A stretch of DNA of 51,076 nucleotides from NCBI GenBank assembly GCA_004556745.1, contig SFFY01000012.1, positions 1 through 51,076 on the forward strand, read 5' to 3'. The notes below the pieces were generated by a model. That model saw only the letters and a list, made by a program, of their open reading frames with translations, ran no database searches and was not told the DNA's origin. This DNA is from Bacteroidales bacterium. Lineage in GTDB: Bacteria; Bacteroidota; Bacteroidia; Bacteroidales; Bacteroidaceae. Shown here piece after piece: positions 46,484 through 51,076 of the stretch. Each line of letters begins with the position of its first letter. Positions within the stretch are counted from its first letter, which is position 1. A program made the translations under genes and the position numbers.

Positions 46484-49381
46484 TTGCGAAAAATCCTGCT
46501 CATCGTATGCGCGGCGTTGGCGGCACTGTGCTTGACCGCCAAGCCAGGACGCTTTCGGCAACCGACGGGGAACGCCCTGCCGGGGGATAGCCTCGTGCCC
46601 GAGGCGAAAGCGCTTCGCCCTGCTGCCGACACACTGAAAGAAGCGGCGTGGCGCGACACGGTGATAGACATCAACTGGCCCGACATCGTGCGCCCCGCCG
46701 ATGCCGCCGATAGCCTCCGTGCCGGTGTCGCCCTTCCCGACAGCCTCGCTGCCGATAGCCTCACGGCCGACAGTCTCGCCACCGACACGGCTAAGGCGCA
46801 GCCGCGCAAGCCGGGCATCGACTCGCCCGTGGAATATGCGGCGCAGGATTCGATTGTGTACGACGCGAACACGGGCTTCGCCACGCTCTACGGCAAAGCC
46901 AACGTGAAATATCAGGACATGACGCTCGACGCCGCCAAAATCACGATGTGTCTCGACAGCAGCCTTGTGCATGCCGTGGGACTGCGCGACACGGCGGGCG
47001 TGTATACCGAAAAAGCCGTGTACAAGCAGGGCGGCGATGAGTATCAGAGCGAAACGATGTCGTTTAACTTCAAGACGAAGAAGGGTTTTATCAGCAATGT
47101 GAACACCACGCAGGGCAACGGCTACCTGCAAAGCTCCGAATCGAAACGAACCGACGACGGAACGCTCTATCTGCGCCACGCCAAATACACGACCTGCGAC
47201 GCCAAGCACCCGCACTTCTACCTGAAACTCTCGCGCGGCAAGGTGCGCCCTGGCAAGGAGACGATATTCGGCCCGGCATACCTCGTAGTGGAGGACGTGC
47301 CGCTGCCGCTGGCCGTGCCCTACGGCTTCTTCCCCATCAGCAAGAAGTATTCGAGCGGTTTCGTTATGCCCTCTTACGGCGATGAGACCTCGCGCGGTTT
47401 CTATCTGCGCGACGGTGGCTACTACTGGGCGGTGAACGACTATTTCGACCTTAAAGCCCTCGGCGAGATATACACGAAGGGCTCGTGGGGCGCGAGCCTT
47501 GAGTCGAACTACAACAAGCGCTACCGCTTCCGCGGCAACGTGTATTTCAGTTTCCTGCGCACGGTGGAGGGTGAGAAGAATATGCCCGACTACAACGTGA
47601 CGAAGAGCATGAAGATACAGTGGACGCACACGAAAGATGCCAAGTCGAACCCCAACACGTCCTTCTCGGCACGCGTGAACTTCGCCTCGGAAAGTTATGA
47701 ACGAAAGAACCTGGAGAGCATGTACAACCCGCTCTCGTACACGCAGAGCACCCGCGCCAGTTCCGTAAGTTTCTCGAAAAACTTTCCCGACATCGGCCTC
47801 TCCATCTCCGCCTCGGGCAACCTGACGCAGAACGTGCGCGACTCCTCGATTGCCGTTACCCTGCCCGACCTCAGCATCTCCCTCTCGCGCTTCTATCCCT
47901 TCCGCCGCAAAAGGCAGGTGGGCAAGGAGCGATGGTATGAGAAAATATCCGTGAGCTACACCGGCCAACTCTCCAACAGCATCACGACGAAGGAGAACCT
48001 GCTCTTCAAGTCGAACCTCATCAAGGACTGGCGCAACGGCATGACCCACCGCGTGCCTATCGACGCAACGTTCCAACTGTTCAAGTATATCAACATTTCA
48101 CCCTCGATCTCTTTCCGCGACATCATGTACGCGCAGCGCATCAACCGCTCGTGGGACGCGGAGAAGCAGCAGGAACTGCGCGACACGACTTACGGTTTCT
48201 ACAACCTCTACGACTGGAACATCGGCATCTCGGCCAACACCACGCTCTACGGTATGTACAAACCCGTGCTGCGCCTCTTCCACGGCAAGGTCATAGCCAT
48301 TCGCCACGTGTTCAAGCCCAGCGTGAGCTTCAGTTATGCGCCCGACTTCACCGCCTCGCGCTACGGCTACACCAAAACCTACGACCGCATCGACCGCAAC
48401 GGCACCGTGACCCCCGTGAAGTATTCGCCTTACAGCAGCGGCCTTTACGGCTATCCCTCGGGCACGAAGCAGGGACTGGTGACGATGTCGGTGTCGAACA
48501 ACTTGGAGATGAAGGTGAAGAGCGACCGCGACTCTACGGGCGAAAAGAAGATAAGCCTCATCGACGAACTCTCCGGCACGCTCTCCTACAACCTCGCCGC
48601 TAAGGAACGCCCGTGGAGCGACCTCTCCACACGCCTGCGCCTCAAACTTACGCAGAAATACACATTCTCGCTCTCGGCATCGTTTGCCACATACGCCTAT
48701 AAGTTCAACGAGAACGGGCAGGTGGTGCAGAGCGACCGCACGGAGTGGAGCTACGGACGCTTCGGACGCTTTCAGGGAATGTCGCAAAGCCTGTCGTACA
48801 CCTTCAATAACCAGACGTTTAAGAAGCTCCTTAACTTCCTCACCGGCAAGAAGTCGGCAAATTCCACGAAGAAAGAGGACAGCGACAAGGACGACAGCGA
48901 CGAGGCTGGCGATGAAGACGCCAACGTTGACCCCGACCTAAAAAAGGCGCGGAGCGGCGGCGCGAAGAAAAAGGAAAAGGCCAAGACCGATGCCGATGGC
49001 TACATGGCGTTTAGCATGCCGTGGTCGGTCACCGTGTCGTACGGCATATCTATGTACGAAGACCGTTCCAAGGAAATCAACGTGCGCCGCATGCGCTACC
49101 CCTTCTCGTTCACGCAGACCCTCAACTTCTCGGGTTACCTGCGCATCTCCGACGGCTGGAACATCTCTTTCTCATCGGGCTACGACTTCGTGCAGAAAAA
49201 GATTTCGATGACCACCGCCTCCCTCGCCCGCGACCTCCACTGCTTCGAGATGTCGGCCTCGGTGGTGCTGAAGCCTTACTCTTCGTTCAACTTCACCTTC
49301 CGCGCCCGAGCCTCCGAATTGGCAGATGCCTTGAAATGGGAGAAGCGCAGCGCATATAGTTCCAATATTGACTGGTACTAA
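46484..49381 (+). CDS. LptD-like LPS assembly outer membrane protein (OstA family)
   Basis: This protein of about 965 residues probably forms the outer membrane barrel that inserts LPS. With a TTG start at 46484 the N-terminus reads MRKILLIVCAALAALCLTA, a good signal peptide; there is no ATG in a suitable place. A Ser/Asp/Ala-rich linker (DSLAADSLTADSLATD) precedes an OstA/LptA-like domain (YDANTGFATLYGKANVKYQDMTLDAAKI). A long beta-rich barrel region follows, with VPYGFFPISKKYSSGFVMPSYGDE. Near 810-850 there is a highly charged insert (KKEDSDKDDSDEAGDED, then KKKEKAKTD), probably a loop. It ends RSAYSSNIDWY, with an aromatic final residue. It is followed by a BACON lipoprotein. Confidence 0.87.
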   Translation: MRKILLIVCAALAALCLTAKPGRFRQPTGNALPGDSLVPEAKALRPAADTLKEAAWRDTVIDINWPDIVRPADAADSLRAGVALPDSLAADSLTADSLATDTAKAQPRKPGIDSPVEYAAQDSIVYDANTGFATLYGKANVKYQDMTLDAAKITMCLDSSLVHAVGLRDTAGVYTEKAVYKQGGDEYQSETMSFNFKTKKGFISNVNTTQGNGYLQSSESKRTDDGTLYLRHAKYTTCDAKHPHFYLKLSRGKVRPGKETIFGPAYLVVEDVPLPLAVPYGFFPISKKYSSGFVMPSYGDETSRGFYLRDGGYYWAVNDYFDLKALGEIYTKGSWGASLESNYNKRYRFRGNVYFSFLRTVEGEKNMPDYNVTKSMKIQWTHTKDAKSNPNTSFSARVNFASESYERKNLESMYNPLSYTQSTRASSVSFSKNFPDIGLSISASGNLTQNVRDSSIAVTLPDLSISLSRFYPFRRKRQVGKERWYEKISVSYTGQLSNSITTKENLLFKSNLIKDWRNGMTHRVPIDATFQLFKYINISPSISFRDIMYAQRINRSWDAEKQQELRDTTYGFYNLYDWNIGISANTTLYGMYKPVLRLFHGKVIAIRHVFKPSVSFSYAPDFTASRYGYTKTYDRIDRNGTVTPVKYSPYSSGLYGYPSGTKQGLVTMSVSNNLEMKVKSDRDSTGEKKISLIDELSGTLSYNLAAKERPWSDLSTRLRLKLTQKYTFSLSASFATYAYKFNENGQVVQSDRTEWSYGRFGRFQGMSQSLSYTFNNQTFKKLLNFLTGKKSANSTKKEDSDKDDSDEAGDEDANVDPDLKKARSGGAKKKEKAKTDADGYMAFSMPWSVTVSYGISMYEDRSKEINVRRMRYPFSFTQTLNFSGYLRISDGWNISFSSGYDFVQKKISMTTASLARDLHCFEMSASVVLKPYSSFNFTFRARASELADALKWEKRSAYSSNIDWY

Positions 49382-49384
49382 CTC

Positions 49385-49418
49385 GTCGTTTACTCGTATA
49401 CTTGTTTACTCGTTTACT
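49385..49418. repeat. TACTCGTN octamer repeats
   Basis: The gap between LptD and the BACON gene reads TACTCGTA TACTTGTT TACTCGTT TACTG in an 8-bp rhythm. It matches the runs at 9341-9446 and about 45697-45712. Confidence 0.75.
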
Positions 49419-49428
49419 GAAAAAAACT

Positions 49429-50100
49429 ATGTTCAAACATCTTAAAACAATACTCGCCGCCGCGCTTTGCGCCGTAGGGCTTTCAGCTTGCTCCGATGCC
49501 GAGCAGACATTCCACCAACTCGCCTTTGAGCAACCCTCGAATTTAGTAAAAGAACTCTATGCTGACCAGCGCACCGACAGCGTTGTGTTCGTAAGCTACG
49601 ACCCTTGGACGGCGACCGCCTCGGAAGAATGGCTCGTGCTCTCGCCCACCTCTGGCACAACGCCGGCAGGCGTTGGTGTGCGCAACATCGTGCGCCTGAA
49701 TTTCCGCACCAACGACACAGGCCTTTCGCGCACGGCAACCGTCAACGTCTCTTCATACTTCAACGGCTCTTGCCGCGTAATCCAATACCCATATATTAAT
49801 ATAATATACCCCTATGCCCGTCAGCAGGCCGACGGCACGTACATCTTTGAACACCGCCTGCAAGCCTCTGCCACCACGATGCAGTTCGTCTACAACGCCT
49901 TTGCCGCACAGCCCTCTCTGACCAGCGATGCCGACTGGCTGACCTTTAACGCAGACGATGTGAAGACTGGGCGCAACACGCTCACCTTGCAAGTATCGCC
50001 CAACCTCACCGAGGAAGAACGCACCGCCCGCCTTACCCTCACGTCCAACGGCATCAGCACCGCCGTCACCATCTTCCAACCCTCCTCGCTCCCGCAATAA
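49429..50100 (+). CDS. BACON-domain lipoprotein
   Basis: This 223-residue lipoprotein has the signal MFKHLKTILAAALCAVGLSAC with lipobox LSAC and an acidic SDAEQ start. Two BACON-like beta-sandwich segments follow. The first contains EEWLVLSPTSGT and RTATVNVSSYFNGSCRVIQ, the second DADWLTFNADDVKTGRNTLTLQV and RTARLTLTSNGISTAVTIFQPS. BACON domains bind carbohydrate or mucin, or act as spacers. No enzymatic domain is present. The start is the ATG at 49429, since an earlier in-frame TTG lies inside the octamer repeat. It ends at a palindromic repeat. Confidence 0.85.
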   Translation: MFKHLKTILAAALCAVGLSACSDAEQTFHQLAFEQPSNLVKELYADQRTDSVVFVSYDPWTATASEEWLVLSPTSGTTPAGVGVRNIVRLNFRTNDTGLSRTATVNVSSYFNGSCRVIQYPYINIIYPYARQQADGTYIFEHRLQASATTMQFVYNAFAAQPSLTSDADWLTFNADDVKTGRNTLTLQVSPNLTEEERTARLTLTSNGISTAVTIFQPSSLPQ

Positions 50101-50108
50101 TCAAGTAG

Positions 50109-50128
50109 GGGCGTTTTGCAAAACGCCC
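50109..50128. repeat. GGGCGTTTTGCAAAACGCCC palindrome
   Basis: Perfect 20-bp copy preceded by AAGTAG, 8 bases after the BACON gene stop codon. Confidence 0.9.
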
Positions 50129-50188
50129 GCCGACGCGATATGATTTCAAAAAAGTATCGTCTTGGGAAAGTATTTCAAAAAAAAGGCG

Positions 50189-50196
50189 TACTTTTG
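50189..50196 (+). promoter_or_regulatory. -7 element (TACTTTTG) of tRNA-Arg
   Basis: TACTTTTGC lies 10 bases before the tRNA 5' end, the expected position for a tRNA promoter. Confidence 0.65.
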
Positions 50197-50206
50197 CAAG
50201 CGAAAC

Positions 50207-50280
50207 GGCTCCGTAGCTTAGTTGAATAGAGCGTCAGATTCCGGTTCTGAAGGTCCTGGGTTTGAGTCCCAGCGGAGTCA
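50207..50280 (+). tRNA. tRNA-Arg (anticodon CCG)
   Basis: The acceptor GGCTCCG pairs with CGGAGTC and leaves discriminator A at 50280. The D arm is GCTTAGTTGAATAGAGC. The anticodon arm is TCAGA-TTCCGGT-TCTGA, giving anticodon CCG. The T arm is CTGGG-TTTGAGT-CCCAG. The CCA end is not encoded. A terminator-like hairpin follows at 50298-50332. Confidence 0.96.
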
Positions 50281-50297
50281 CTATTTAGTACTTTCCG

Positions 50298-50332
50298 AAG
50301 GCTTGCACGTTAATACTTGCAAGCCTTTTTCT
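50298..50332 (+). terminator. Terminator after tRNA-Arg
   Basis: AAGGCTTGCA and TGCAAGCCTT form a perfect 10-bp stem, with a T run beyond it (CCTTTTTCTTTT). Confidence 0.85.
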
Positions 50333-50452
50333 TTTGGTAAAGTTTTCTAACTCTAATTTTGTTTATTTTGATTTATAATGGTATATTTGCCAAAAGTATG
50401 AGTTCTATATAAATACATTGACAATTTTTGTAATTCTTATCTTATAGGAATC

Positions 50453-51076
50453 ATGAAAAATAGATTAAGATTTTTATGTGTTTTTGCTCTGTTGTTCTGC
50501 CATGCGCTTAGCGTGGCGTCTCAGACTATTGACCGCAAATATGTAGGTTCTCTATTTCAATCAAAAAATTGGACAGCTCTCAAAAGTTATTTGATGCCAT
50601 TGGCACAACAAGGTGATGTCGAGGCATTGTTTCTGATGGGTGAAATATATTATAACGGATGGGGGTGTAAACGTAGCGTTTCCGATGCTGCCTTTTGGTA
50701 TGAACGTGCAGCAGAGAAAGGTGATTCTAGTCTAATGAATATTGTAGCTATCAAATATGAAGTTGATTTAAAAAACAGTGAAAAGGCCTTTTATTGGTAT
50801 CAAAAAGCTGCTGAACACAAATACCTTCCTGCTGTTTTTGGTGTCGCCAAGTCTTATCATTTAGGTGTTGGCACAAAGCGTGATTTGCAGAAAGCATTCA
50901 AATGGTATAAGGTAGGAGCTAATGAGGGAGAAATTCGTTGCGAGGTGATGTTGAGTTATTGCTATGAGAAAGGCATTGGGTGCGGCATTGATACCAAACA
51001 AGCAGAAGAATGGCTACGGCGCGCCGCCACAGACATTAACAAGGCTAAGAGAAAAGATGCTTTCGGACAATTCCTT
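50453..51076 (+). CDS. SEL1-repeat protein, 3' end beyond window
   Basis: The reading frame is open for 208 codons and runs off the window. A signal peptide (MKNRLRFLCVFALLFCHALSVAS) is followed by SEL1/TPR-like repeats of about 36 residues: GDVEALFLMGEIYYNGWGCKR and AAFWYERAAEKGDSSLM, then KAFYWYQKAAEHKYLPAVFG, GVGTKRDLQKAFKWYKVGAN and ATDTKQAEEWLRRAA-like sequence near the end. Such proteins usually scaffold protein contacts, and a secreted or periplasmic location is expected. The sequence is clearly more AT-rich than its neighbours and begins right after a tRNA gene, which could indicate acquired DNA. Confidence 0.88.
   Translation, partial: MKNRLRFLCVFALLFCHALSVASQTIDRKYVGSLFQSKNWTALKSYLMPLAQQGDVEALFLMGEIYYNGWGCKRSVSDAAFWYERAAEKGDSSLMNIVAIKYEVDLKNSEKAFYWYQKAAEHKYLPAVFGVAKSYHLGVGTKRDLQKAFKWYKVGANEGEIRCEVMLSYCYEKGIGCGIDTKQAEEWLRRAATDINKAKRKDAFGQFL

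Overview
The window looks like chromosomal DNA of a Bacteroidales bacterium with fairly high GC. The evidence is a SusC/SusD pair, Bacteroidetes-type promoters (TAnnTTTG, often followed by C), BACON, DUF5683 and SEL1-type proteins, reverse rubrerythrin, a methylmalonyl-CoA/propionyl-CoA carboxyltransferase locus, and the conserved ParA-ParB-DUF5683-MltD-RelA/SpoT order. Several secreted enzymes end in domains resembling type IX secretion (T9SS) sorting signals. That favours a Prevotellaceae- or Porphyromonadaceae-like lineage over Bacteroides itself; genus and species cannot be fixed from the sequence.

Layout. 1-605 is a repeat-rich border. 606-4712 (minus) encodes a large multidomain GH20 beta-hexosaminidase. 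5296-10579 (plus) encodes a Wzx-like flippase boxed by long inverted repeats, a YugP-type membrane metallopeptidase, a MATE exporter, a cytidylate-kinase-like protein and a small phosphoesterase. 10653-13001 (minus) is a biotin-dependent carboxylase/decarboxylase locus (carboxyltransferase, a small unknown protein, biotin carrier). 13287-13562 encodes a secreted Lys/Cys-rich repeat protein. 13878-30146 (plus) is a polysaccharide utilisation locus: SusC, SusD, a GH85 endo-beta-N-acetylglucosaminidase, a GH92 alpha-mannosidase and a second, larger GH85. 30318-35475 (minus) holds uridine kinase, a ZIP transporter, an HD hydrolase, MarC, two small DUF3791-like proteins, LpxB and SurE. 35687-39098 (plus) holds L19, a radical SAM protein, TilS and rubrerythrin. 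39207-45503 (minus) is RelA/SpoT, MltD, DUF5683, ParB and ParA. 46484-50100 (plus) is an LptD-like protein and a BACON lipoprotein, followed by tRNA-Arg(CCG) and a SEL1-repeat gene cut by the window end.

How the genes fit together. The PUL reads as an N-glycan degradation system. GH85 enzymes would cut the chitobiose core of high-mannose glycans outside the cell, SusC/SusD would import the freed glycan, and GH92 would remove mannose in the periplasm. GH20, located 9 kb away, would remove terminal GlcNAc or GalNAc. No ECF/anti-sigma pair or hybrid two-component regulator is present here.

The most unusual content is non-coding. Three intergenic regions carry arrays with an exact 21-bp period, each built around four TTACAAASTTTGTAA palindromes with outward arms that continue the period. 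There are two copies of a roughly 220-bp hairpin element built from GTGCCTGGAAGGCAC-type palindromes. Paired 160-bp palindromic elements flank the flippase in mirror order. A 20-bp palindrome, GGGCGTTTTGCAAAACGCCC, recurs at gene ends and twice carries a nested insert of the same type at the same site. A TACTCGTN octamer repeat appears in several gaps. These are described separately below.
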